DNA of 11,266 nt, from the NCBI GenBank assembly GCA_002171575.2, contig NHEI02000011.1:1-11266 (forward strand). The letters are read 5' to 3'. This DNA is from Flavobacteriaceae bacterium TMED81 (GTDB lineage Bacteria > Bacteroidota > Bacteroidia > Flavobacteriales > Flavobacteriaceae). This document shows positions 1-5,652 of this stretch, piece by piece; the first letter of the stretch is position 1; each line of letters opens with the position of its first letter. Under the pieces are notes generated by a model. It saw only the letters and a list, made by a program, of their open reading frames with translations, did not search any database and had not been told where the DNA came from. A program made the position numbers and the translations under genes.

Positions 1-77
1 GAGCAGGATTCGAACCTGCGAAGGTAAAAACCAACAGATTTACAGTCTGTCCTCGTTGGCCGCTTGAGTATCTCCCC
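1..77 (-). tRNA. tRNA-Tyr (GTA anticodon), 3' end cut by window edge
   Basis: Read on the minus strand, the gene starts with GGGGAGA (77-71), has a D arm, an anticodon loop reading CTGTAAA (anticodon GTA, tyrosine), an enlarged variable arm as expected of a class II tRNA, and a T arm with GGTTCGAATCC. Only the first two bases of the 3' acceptor strand are inside the window, so about five acceptor bases plus the discriminator lie beyond the left edge. It is 26 bp downstream of tRNA-Thr on the same strand, with no promoter motif between them, so the two are probably processed from one transcript. Confidence 0.95.
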
Positions 78-103
78 AAAATGTCAATGATCTACTTTAG
101 TTG

Positions 104-177
104 AGCCGATGGAGGGACTCGAACCCACGACCTGCTGATTACAAATCAGCTGCTCTAGCCAGCTGAGCTACATCGGC
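104..177 (-). tRNA. tRNA-Thr (TGT anticodon)
   Basis: Minus-strand cloverleaf with a 7-bp acceptor stem (GCCGATG at 177-171 against CATCGGC at 111-105), D arm TAGCTCAGCTGG, anticodon stem GCTGA/TCAGC around loop TTTGTAA (anticodon TGT, reading ACA), and T arm GTGGGTTCGAGTCCC. The discriminator is T at 104 and CCA is not encoded, so CCA would be added after transcription. It precedes tRNA-Tyr and follows its own promoter at 201-231. Confidence 0.95.
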
Positions 178-181
178 AACT

Positions 182-197
182 ACCGCTTTGAAGCGGT
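182..197 (-). other. Hairpin in the 5' leader of the tRNA transcript
   Basis: ACCGCTTTGAAGCGGT is a near-complete inverted repeat (5 to 7 bp arms ACCGC(TT)/(AA)GCGGT). It sits between the -7 promoter box (201-208) and the 5' end of tRNA-Thr (177), so the primary tRNA transcript would begin with or just inside this hairpin. It has no adjacent T-run, so it is not a convincing terminator. Its function is unknown; it would be removed with the leader by RNase P. Confidence 0.5.
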
Positions 198-200
198 TTG

Positions 201-231
201 CAAATGTATCTAATTATTTTTTTTTATTCAA
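201..231 (-). promoter_or_regulatory. Bacteroidota-type promoter for tRNA-Thr/tRNA-Tyr
   Basis: On the minus strand a -7 box TACATTTG (208-201, consensus TAnnTTTG) is preceded after 20 bp by TTG (231-229). This fits the primary sigma factor consensus known from Bacteroides and Flavobacterium. Transcription should start around 194-197, about 20 bp before tRNA-Thr. An AT-rich stretch with an A/T palindrome (236-250) separates it from the hpf stop codon; I see no strong GC-rich terminator for hpf. Confidence 0.7.
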
Positions 232-254
232 AGCATTTTTGAATCAAAAATTGT

Positions 255-554
255 TTACGAAATCCGCGCTTTTTCTTTTCGTCGTTTTAACATCCTTTCG
301 GCAGTGGAGGCAGCCATGTCGAGAGATTTTTCAAACGATTCGCTTTTTTTGCCAACGACCACATCGTCACCAGGGATATTTACGCGCAGTTCAACGGATT
401 TGTTGGTCTGACTCGATTGGTTGTCGAGGTTTAAATACAAGTCAACACTCACGATACGGTTGTAATACAAGCTGAGCTTTGACAATCGTTTGTCAATATA
501 CTTTTGTAGGTTGGAATTCATGGAAAAGTGAACGGTTTGAATATTTATTTTCAT
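255..554 (-). CDS. hpf: Ribosome hibernation promoting factor, short form (HPF/RaiA family)
   Basis: 99 residues, the usual length of short HPF proteins. The sequence shows the family's pattern: N-terminal beta strand MKINIQTVHFSMN, a helix with YIDKRLSKLSLYY (about 19-31), a strand with VSVDLYLNLD (35-44), a strand ELRVNIPGDDVVV (55-67), and a basic C-terminal helix with AAERMLKRRKEKA-like composition (about 81-96). Known members bind the 30S decoding region, inactivate ribosomes in stationary phase and promote 100S dimers; it acts in the cytoplasm. The ATG at 552-554 lies 24 bp after the recombinase stop codon with no promoter between, so the two are likely co-transcribed. No SD precedes it, as is normal here. 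The position beside rpsU and tRNA genes supports a ribosome-related role. Confidence 0.9.
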   Translation of the reverse strand: MKINIQTVHFSMNSNLQKYIDKRLSKLSLYYNRIVSVDLYLNLDNQSSQTNKSVELRVNIPGDDVVVGKKSESFEKSLDMAASTAERMLKRRKEKARIS

Positions 555-578
555 AACGCTATTGTTTATGCCCTGCGA

Positions 579-1460
579 CTAGGCGCGTGGATGGGCGGTT
601 AGATAATCCTGTTTCATTTTGGGGAGTTGTACTTTGGCATAGATTTGAGTCGAAGACAAACTTTTATGTCCCAAAATTTCTTTAATACTATTGATGTCTG
701 CGCCACGATTGAGCAAATGCGTTGCAAAGGTGTGTCGCAATACATGCGGACTGACTTTCTCTTTGGTGGATACTTTGGATAGGTAGGCTGTCACACATTT
801 ATAGATATGCGATGGGTTGAGCTCCTTTCCTTTCCGATTGACAAACAACCACTTGGATCCTTTGGCTTTTTCAATTTGATTTCGATGAGCTAAATAGCCA
901 TCCATTTGTGATATGACCTTTGGCAACAAAGGAATAATCCGGGTTTTGTTTCGCTTTCCCACGACTTGCAATTGTCGGTTGTTTCGATCAATCGCATCCA
1001 AGGTCAGCGAAAGTAACTCTGCACGTCGCATTCCAGTTGTGTACAAAAGCTCAAGAATCAACGCATCGCGGGCCCCTTCAAAATGGCTATGGTCATACAT
1101 CTCAATCACTGCACGAAACTCTTTTTCTGTCAAAGGCACCACCAATTTTGGTGTCGTTTTGAGCTGACGGTGAAATTGCATTGGTGACTGATCGATCTCA
1201 CCTATTTTTTGTAAAAACAGAAAGTAACTTTTTAAAGCAGAACATTTTCTGTTGATGCTTTGGCTCTTAAGTCCCGTAGATGATAAATGCACAATCCATT
1301 CCCGAATGATGGGATATTCAACTTGCGCCAAGTTTGTCAGTTGGTAGTGCGATTTACAATAGGCAGCAAAGTGATCAAGGTCTTTTCGGTATGCGTTTAG
1401 GGTATGTGGAGAAAATCGTTTCTCCAACCTGATGTAGTCGTTAAAAGCTGATAAGGACAT
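579..1460 (-). CDS. xerC: XerC/XerD-type tyrosine recombinase
   Basis: 293 residues from the ATG at 1458-1460. The N-terminal SAM-like core-binding domain spans about 1-90 and the catalytic domain about 105-290. All six expected active-site positions are visible: R145 (TTGMRRAEL), K169 (VVGKRNKTR), H239 and R242 (HVLRHTFATH), H265 (LGHKSL) and the nucleophile Y274 (QIYAKV). Family members resolve chromosome dimers at dif with FtsK; whether this is the XerC or XerD partner cannot be settled from the sequence, so the symbol is the one usually given at this locus. A GTG further upstream (1484) adds eight residues but lies inside a hairpin, so I prefer the ATG. It sits between rpsU and hpf, a conserved neighbourhood, which argues for a housekeeping recombinase and not a mobile-element integrase. 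Confidence 0.9.
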   Translation of the reverse strand: MSLSAFNDYIRLEKRFSPHTLNAYRKDLDHFAAYCKSHYQLTNLAQVEYPIIREWIVHLSSTGLKSQSINRKCSALKSYFLFLQKIGEIDQSPMQFHRQLKTTPKLVVPLTEKEFRAVIEMYDHSHFEGARDALILELLYTTGMRRAELLSLTLDAIDRNNRQLQVVGKRNKTRIIPLLPKVISQMDGYLAHRNQIEKAKGSKWLFVNRKGKELNPSHIYKCVTAYLSKVSTKEKVSPHVLRHTFATHLLNRGADINSIKEILGHKSLSSTQIYAKVQLPKMKQDYLTAHPRA

Positions 1461-1474
1461 AGACAAAACTAAGA

Positions 1475-1510
1475 CACCGAACACAAGTTAGTAAAAACTC
1501 ATGTTCGGTG
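1475..1510 (-). terminator. Hairpin between rpsU and xerC: terminator, attenuator or processing site
   Basis: CACCGAACA (1475-1483) and TGTTCGGTG (1502-1510) form a perfect 9-bp stem. After a 2x2 internal loop a second 4-bp stem (AGTT 1486-1489 with AACT 1496-1499) closes a 6-base loop. In the rpsU transcript the hairpin is followed by the U-rich TCTTAGTTTTGTCT and then by the xerC ATG 14 bases on. The U-tract is interrupted, so this could be a leaky terminator that lets a fraction of rpsU transcripts continue into xerC-hpf, or an RNase processing or stabilising structure. Confidence 0.6.
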
Positions 1511-1537
1511 CAATATTTTTGTTACTTAATTGGAGGT

Positions 1538-1732
1538 TTAGATTTCCTCTTTGTCGCGGAGTTTTTGGATGTACTGCGCTTTTTGAATCACAGCACGACG
1601 TGCAACAGAAGGTTTGGTAAACGTTTTGCGTTCACGCAGTTGTCGCATTGCGCCTGTACGATCAAATTTTCTTTTGAAACGCTTGAGCGCACGATCGATA
1701 TTTTCTCCGTCTTTAATTGGTATAATTAACAT
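1538..1732 (-). CDS. rpsU: 30S ribosomal protein bS21
   Basis: 64 residues, very basic, with the bS21 pattern: MLIIPIKDGENIDRALKRFK (1-20), then FDRTGAMRQLRER (about 23-36) and KPSVARRAVIQKAQ (about 40-53). bS21 is a small-subunit protein beside the 3' end of 16S rRNA and the mRNA exit path. In Bacteroidota it helps hold the 16S anti-Shine-Dalgarno tail so that it is unavailable for mRNA pairing. This is the only gene in the window with a strong SD (AAGGAGGT at 1748-1741, 8 bases before the ATG), which suggests that lack of bS21 frees the anti-SD and raises rpsU translation. It has its own promoter immediately upstream and leads the xerC-hpf genes. Confidence 0.95.
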   Translation of the reverse strand: MLIIPIKDGENIDRALKRFKRKFDRTGAMRQLRERKTFTKPSVARRAVIQKAQYIQKLRDKEEI

Positions 1733-1740
1733 AAACTACG

Positions 1741-1750
1741 ACCTCCTTCC
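1741..1750 (-). promoter_or_regulatory. Strong Shine-Dalgarno of rpsU (unusual for this genome)
   Basis: The minus strand reads GGAAGGAGGT, then an 8-base spacer CGTAGTTT, then the ATG. AAGGAGGT is a contiguous 8-base complement to the conserved 16S rRNA 3' tail (CACCTCCTTT). The upstream sequences of the other genes here (for example hpf, xerC, the acyl-CoA dehydrogenase, the AGCS transporter, the rhodanese, MarR, yceI, trpG) show nothing comparable and are mostly A/T-rich. Confidence 0.85.
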
Positions 1751-1764
1751 TTTAGTATTGGCTG

Positions 1765-1794
1765 CAAATATAAGCTTAATTTGCAAGTCGGCAA
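1765..1794 (-). promoter_or_regulatory. Promoter of rpsU
   Basis: On the minus strand TATATTTG (1772-1765) matches the TAnnTTTG -7 consensus and lies 19 bp after TTG (1794-1792). Transcription should start near 1758-1761, giving a 5' leader of roughly 26-29 bases that contains the SD. The promoter fills the gap after the acyl-CoA dehydrogenase stop codon; no terminator separates them, so some read-through from the upstream operon is possible. Confidence 0.75.
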
Positions 1795-1798
1795 CGGT

Positions 1799-2965
1799 TT
1801 ATTTTAAAATTTGCTTGGCAATCACAACTTTCTGAATTTCAGAAGTGCCTTCTCCAATTGTACAGAGCTTTGCATCGCGGTAAAATTTCTCGACAGGAAA
1901 TTCTTTGGAATAGCCATATCCTCCAAAAATCTGTACTGCTTCATTGGCGATATGCACACAGGCCTCGGAAGCATACAATTTACACATGGCGCTTTGCTTA
2001 GTCATCTTTTTGCCTTCATTGATCATTTGACTTGCTTGTTGGGTGAGCAACTCTGCTGCTTCTATTTGTGTCGCCATATCCGCAAGCTTAAAGGATATCC
2101 CTTGAAAGCTACTGATTGGTTTTCCAAACTGAACACGTTCTTTTGAATATTGAAGTGCAGCTTCGTAGGCACCTCTAGCGATTCCCAAAGACAATGCAGC
2201 AATTGAAATCCGACCTCCATCCAAAATTTTCATCGACTGGATAAATCCTTCTCCAACTTCGCCAAGACGATTTTCATCTGGAATCCGACATTGATCAAAA
2301 ATGAGCTCAGCAGTTTCTGAAGCCCGCATACCGAGTTTATCCTCTTTTTTTCCAGATGAAAATCCAGGAGTACCACGTTCAATCACAAAGGCAGTCATTC
2401 CATGACTGTCTCCTTTTTCACCTGTTCTAAAAATCACAACAGCCAAATCGGATGAAATGCCGTGTGTGATAAAATTCTTTGTTCCGTTCAAGATCCAATG
2501 ATCTCCGTCTTGAACAGCAGTTGAGTTCATCCCACCTGCATCGGAACCGGTATTGTGCTCCGTCAAACCCCAAGCACCAATCCATTCACCAGAGGCTAAC
2601 TTAGGCAACCAACGGGATTTCTGAGACGTTGAACCAAATTTTAAAATATGATTGGAGCTCAGTGAATTGTGAGCTGCAATCGATAAGCCGATAGAAGGAT
2701 CGACTTTCGAAATTTCTTGTACGACAGCCGCATATTCGTGATACCCAAAACCCGAACCGCCATATTCTTCTGGAACAAGCATCCCGAGGAAACCATAAGA
2801 ACCCGCTTGTTTCATCACATCGACAGGGAAATGCTGCGCTTCATCCCAATCCATCACGTGTGGTTTGATGAACTGATGAGCAAAATCTCGAGCAGAGTTT
2901 GCAACAAGTTGTTTTGTTTCTGTAGCCGTTACAATCATATCGTAGGAAGCAATATCCGTATTCAT
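1799..2965 (-). CDS. Acyl-CoA dehydrogenase (short/medium-chain type)
   Basis: 388 residues, the standard length for the soluble FAD-dependent family that makes trans-2-enoyl-CoA from acyl-CoA in fatty-acid or branched-chain amino-acid breakdown, passing electrons to ETF. Family signature 1 is at about 131-143 (GAWGLTEHNTGSD, flavin binding) and signature 2 at about 346-364 (QIFGGYGYSKEFPVEKFYRD). The catalytic base is E372 in TIGEGTSEIQ, at the position used by short-chain and butyryl-CoA dehydrogenases. The exact chain-length preference cannot be read off. Start: ATG at 2965 is used; an in-frame ATG at 2938 (residue 10) would fit typical N-termini equally well. It starts 13 bp after the frameshifted helix-hairpin-helix gene. 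A TAnnTTTG-like word (TATATTTG, 2992-2985) lies 20 bp before the start but has no properly spaced TTG. Confidence 0.93.
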   Translation of the reverse strand: MNTDIASYDMIVTATETKQLVANSARDFAHQFIKPHVMDWDEAQHFPVDVMKQAGSYGFLGMLVPEEYGGSGFGYHEYAAVVQEISKVDPSIGLSIAAHNSLSSNHILKFGSTSQKSRWLPKLASGEWIGAWGLTEHNTGSDAGGMNSTAVQDGDHWILNGTKNFITHGISSDLAVVIFRTGEKGDSHGMTAFVIERGTPGFSSGKKEDKLGMRASETAELIFDQCRIPDENRLGEVGEGFIQSMKILDGGRISIAALSLGIARGAYEAALQYSKERVQFGKPISSFQGISFKLADMATQIEAAELLTQQASQMINEGKKMTKQSAMCKLYASEACVHIANEAVQIFGGYGYSKEFPVEKFYRDAKLCTIGEGTSEIQKVVIAKQILK

Positions 2966-2978
2966 TTCAGCAATTTTT

Positions 2979-3793
2979 TTATTTCAAATATAAGGCAATT
3001 CTAGCAATGCGTATCGAATCGAGTTCAAAATTATCTGCAATCGAATTCCAACTGATTTCTTCATCATGAAAAGTACGATATGCAACAATGCGACTTGCCA
3101 AACTGGGACTGATACAGGGGTTTTCTGCCAACTCAGAAACCGTGGCTGTGTTGATATCAATCGAATGATTGGGTACAGGATCCAACGAAAATGACTCCCA
3201 AAGATTTGTCAAGGTAGGCGTGTCAATCCCCCAAATGTATTGTAGCTGATCTCTGACCAAAAAGCCATTGAGTTCTTGTCGATAAGACAGTATCCTAGCG
3301 CCAATACAGGTCCGATTCCATAGACTGCTTGCAAGTCTTTCGCTGTGGCAGCATTAAGCTGTTTTTTGCGCCTTTTCGATCTCTTTTCTTGTTCGGTTTG
3401 CCATTTAGGAAATCGAAGGAGTGGCATGATTTCTTGCCATTTTTGATCTGCTATGCCCGCAAATTCTTTAAACTCCTGGGCAGTTTGAAAATAGCGTTCT
3501 TGCGCAATCCGAGATTGAATGGTATCGACTAAAGATTTTGGTAAACCCAAGCGATAGGCATGCCTTGCTGAGAGTCGATTGGGGTTAAAGGGATAGATGA
3601 AATCTTTATTCATCGATTGTTGCAGTAAGGAGTCTCGATTTGCGACAAGCTCATCTGGCAAGGGGCGTAAGAGTGTTGTGTCCTGTTGCTTTTGATTTGC
3701 AAAAAACAGTAGAAAATGTCCAACAACAAATACCAATGCTAAAAAGAGTAACCCTCGTCTTTGTGGACGTGTCCATTGCGAAAATTGGGGCAT
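2979..3793 (-). pseudogene. Membrane-anchored helix-hairpin-helix (ComEA-like) protein, one-base frameshift
   Basis: Two overlapping frames together encode one protein of about 271 residues. The first frame (ATG at 3793) gives a TM segment (about 14-32, LLFLALVFVVGHFLLFF), then FNPNRLS...YRLGLPKSLVDTI (an HhH-like repeat, about 69-90) and LNAATAKDLQAVYGIGPVLA (146-165). Homology-like sequence then continues only in the next frame, from 3296: RILSYRQELNGFLVRDQLQYIWGI, and a further repeat with INTATVSELAENPCISPSLASRIVAYRTF, ending at 2979. Keeping the first frame gives a 29-residue unrelated tail. One base appears to be missing near 3294-3301. HhH repeats bind DNA backbone without sequence preference; members with an N-terminal TM anchor are common uncharacterised proteins in Flavobacteriia, distantly like the DNA-uptake protein ComEA. 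It follows the AGCS gene by 19 bp. A true mutation and a sequencing or assembly error cannot be told apart here. Confidence 0.85.
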
Positions 3794-3812
3794 GCTGTAG
3801 TGATTTTACTGT

Positions 3813-5402
3813 TTACGCTCGCACAGCTTTTAGATATTTTTGCAATTCTTCTTTGACCTTTGGGTACAAGAAGAACAAACCAATCATATTTGGAAAAACA
3901 AGTGCCAGAATCATGGCATCTGAAAAAGTCCAAACCGCAGACATGTCTCCGGCTGCACCAATAACAATAAACAAGAGGAACAAAATTTTGTAGGTGTAGT
4001 CTGATATTTTGCTTTTTCCGAATACAAACATCCAAGATTGCAAACCGTAATACGACCATGAAATCATGGTTGATATCGCAAATAAAACGACCGCAATTGT
4101 TAAGAATGGTCCAGAAAATGAAATGTAATTGGCAAAGGCAGCTGCTGTAATCGCAGCGCCTTCAGCAGCCACGCCGTCAATCATCACGATACCGTTTTCT
4201 CCACCATAGTTAAATATGGTTTGGTCACCGTTAAAGATTATGATGACAAGGGCCGTCATGGTGCAAATGACAACTGTATCGATAAAGGGCTCGAGCAAGG
4301 CAACCAGCCCTTCCGAAGCCGCGTATTTGGTTTTTACTGCTGAGTGCGCAATGGATGCAGAACCAGCACCCGCCTCATTGGAAAAGGCTGCTCTTCGAAA
4401 ACCAGTGATCAAGACCCCAAGCAATCCGCCAAGACCTGCTTGTGGATTGAATGCCTGTGTGAAAATCATGGCAAAAGCATCATCTACAAATGAAAAGTTT
4501 GTGAGGATTATGTACAGACAAGCCCCAACATATAAAAGCGCCATAAAAGGCACTATTTTTTCGGTCACGGATGAGATTCGTTTGATTCCTCCAATAATAA
4601 TAATCCCAACAAAAATCATCATAATTACTCCAATGATTGTTCGTGCGCTCCCCCCTTCCATACCAAATGAACTCACCAACTGCATGGCTGCTTGGTTTGA
4701 CTGGGCGGCATTTCCACCTCCAAAAGATGCACCAATACAGAGCAAGGCAAAGGTGACAGCAAGAAAACGACCCATACGCGCAAATCCTCTTTCTTTAAGC
4801 CCTTTTGTCAGATAGTACATTGGACCGCCATAGACCGTTCCATCTTTTCCAACATCACGGTATTTAACTCCAAGCGTACATTCGACAAACTTGGTGGACA
4901 TCCCGATTAGCCCACATAGAATCATCCAAAATGTCGCACCAGGTCCGCCAATGGCAATGGCCAAAGCAACCCCAGCGATATTTCCATTACCGACCGTTCC
5001 AGAAACAGCCGTGGCAAGTGCCTGAAAATGACTCACCTCTCCGTCTTTACTTTCATCTTTAATCGTGTCGACAGCATCGCCATCAACCACATTGACTGCT
5101 GCTTTTTGATCGACCTCGTGGTGATCGACATGATCGAATTTCCCACGAACGACGTTGATCGCCAAAGGAAAACGACGCAGGTTGATAAACCCAAAATAAA
5201 TTGTAAAAAACAAAGCTCCCCCAACAAGTAGGAAAATAATCGTCGGGATGGATGTTCCAGGGAAATTGTGTAAAACAACCGCACCCCACAAATCTGCAAT
5301 TGGGGTAAACGCCTCATTGATGCGGTCGTCGAGACCACGATCTTGCGCAAAAGAAAGGGATGAGAAAAATAATGCGATGGCTGTAAAAATAAATCGTTTC
5401 AT
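3813..5402 (-). CDS. Sodium:alanine symporter family (AGCS) transporter
   Basis: 529 residues, an inner-membrane protein with about 10-11 hydrophobic segments, expected to import alanine or glycine with Na+. Family hallmarks: ATAVSGTVGNGNIAGVA (130-146), GGPGATFWM (152-160), YGGPMYYL (191-198), GFRRAAFSNEAGAGSASIAHSA (334-355). The N-terminus carries a signal-peptide-like segment (MKRFIF...SSLSFAQ, 1-20). A charged, acidic linker (about 87-125, rich in D, H and E) lies between the first transmembrane helices and the conserved core; extensions like these occur in Bacteroidota members. The residue after TVG in the substrate/Na+ motif is N139, where I would expect L or T. The gene starts 9 bp after the pspC-like stop codon and is followed after 19 bp by the helix-hairpin-helix gene. 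Substrate is inferred from family only. Confidence 0.92.
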   Translation of the reverse strand: MKRFIFTAIALFFSSLSFAQDRGLDDRINEAFTPIADLWGAVVLHNFPGTSIPTIIFLLVGGALFFTIYFGFINLRRFPLAINVVRGKFDHVDHHEVDQKAAVNVVDGDAVDTIKDESKDGEVSHFQALATAVSGTVGNGNIAGVALAIAIGGPGATFWMILCGLIGMSTKFVECTLGVKYRDVGKDGTVYGGPMYYLTKGLKERGFARMGRFLAVTFALLCIGASFGGGNAAQSNQAAMQLVSSFGMEGGSARTIIGVIMMIFVGIIIIGGIKRISSVTEKIVPFMALLYVGACLYIILTNFSFVDDAFAMIFTQAFNPQAGLGGLLGVLITGFRRAAFSNEAGAGSASIAHSAVKTKYAASEGLVALLEPFIDTVVICTMTALVIIIFNGDQTIFNYGGENGIVMIDGVAAEGAAITAAAFANYISFSGPFLTIAVVLFAISTMISWSYYGLQSWMFVFGKSKISDYTYKILFLLFIVIGAAGDMSAVWTFSDAMILALVFPNMIGLFFLYPKVKEELQKYLKAVRA

Positions 5403-5411
5403 ATCAAAAAG

Positions 5412-5639
5412 TTAAAGGTCAAAAACTGAAGTTCGTTTGGCATAGACGAGGTCTTTGAGTCGTAGCCAGAAGGCAAGGATAAGGTAAACCGCAAAGCCAA
5501 TTCCCAAGGAAAAAAAACTGATATAGATAAAAAATAGGCGGACTGGTCTTGCACGCATTCCCAAACGATCTGCAAGACGTGAACAGACTTCAAAGCCATG
5601 TCGTTCCAGTTGGTGACGAATGCGATGTGCTACCCTCAT
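5412..5639 (-). CDS. Small PspC-domain membrane protein
   Basis: 75 residues from the ATG at 5637-5639. The PspC pattern is a basic N-terminal helix (RIRHQLERHGFEVCSRLADRLGMRARPVR, about 6-34), then a hydrophobic segment (LFFIYISFFSLGIGFAVYLILAFW, about 35-58) and a basic tail (LRLKDLVYAKR, 59-69) ending SVFDL. In enterobacteria PspC is an inner-membrane phage-shock sensor, but short stand-alone PspC proteins like this are of unknown role. A longer reading (start at 5762) would overlap the DUF2851 coding sequence and adds nothing recognisable, so I chose the inner ATG. The gene begins 13 bp after the DUF2851 stop and ends 9 bp before the AGCS start. A TATATTTG word (5652-5645) lies only 5 bp before the ATG, so a near-leaderless internal promoter is possible but its TTG spacing (23 bp) is poor. 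Confidence 0.85.
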   Translation of the reverse strand: MRVAHRIRHQLERHGFEVCSRLADRLGMRARPVRLFFIYISFFSLGIGFAVYLILAFWLRLKDLVYAKRTSVFDL

Positions 5640-5652
5640 GCTTACAAATATA

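Noticed and set aside
236..250. TTTTTGAATCAAAAA as a terminator for hpf
   Set aside because: Stem is only A/T pairs and is not followed by a T-run on the minus strand; too weak to call.
188..475. 95-residue plus-strand frame across the tRNA promoter and hpf
   Set aside because: Antisense to hpf and the promoter, low complexity, no recognisable domain.
579..1460. Integrase of a genomic island next to tRNA genes
   Set aside because: No repeated tRNA fragment, no cargo genes, gene order typical of a chromosomal housekeeping locus, and composition like its neighbours.
1461..1484. Longer xerC start at GTG 1484
   Set aside because: The eight extra residues come from the hairpin region and the ATG at 1460 gives a typical Xer N-terminus.
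2985..2992. Internal promoter for the acyl-CoA dehydrogenase based on TATATTTG
   Set aside because: No TTG at the required 17-23 bp distance, and the word lies in the coding end of the upstream gene; mentioned only as a possibility.
3290..3302. Programmed -1 ribosomal frameshift in the helix-hairpin-helix gene
   Set aside because: No slippery heptamer and no evident downstream stimulator; a simple one-base loss or sequence error explains it better.
4216..4815. 199-residue plus-strand open frame opposite the AGCS gene
   Set aside because: Entirely antisense to strongly conserved transporter sequence, no recognisable domain, no promoter; a shadow frame.
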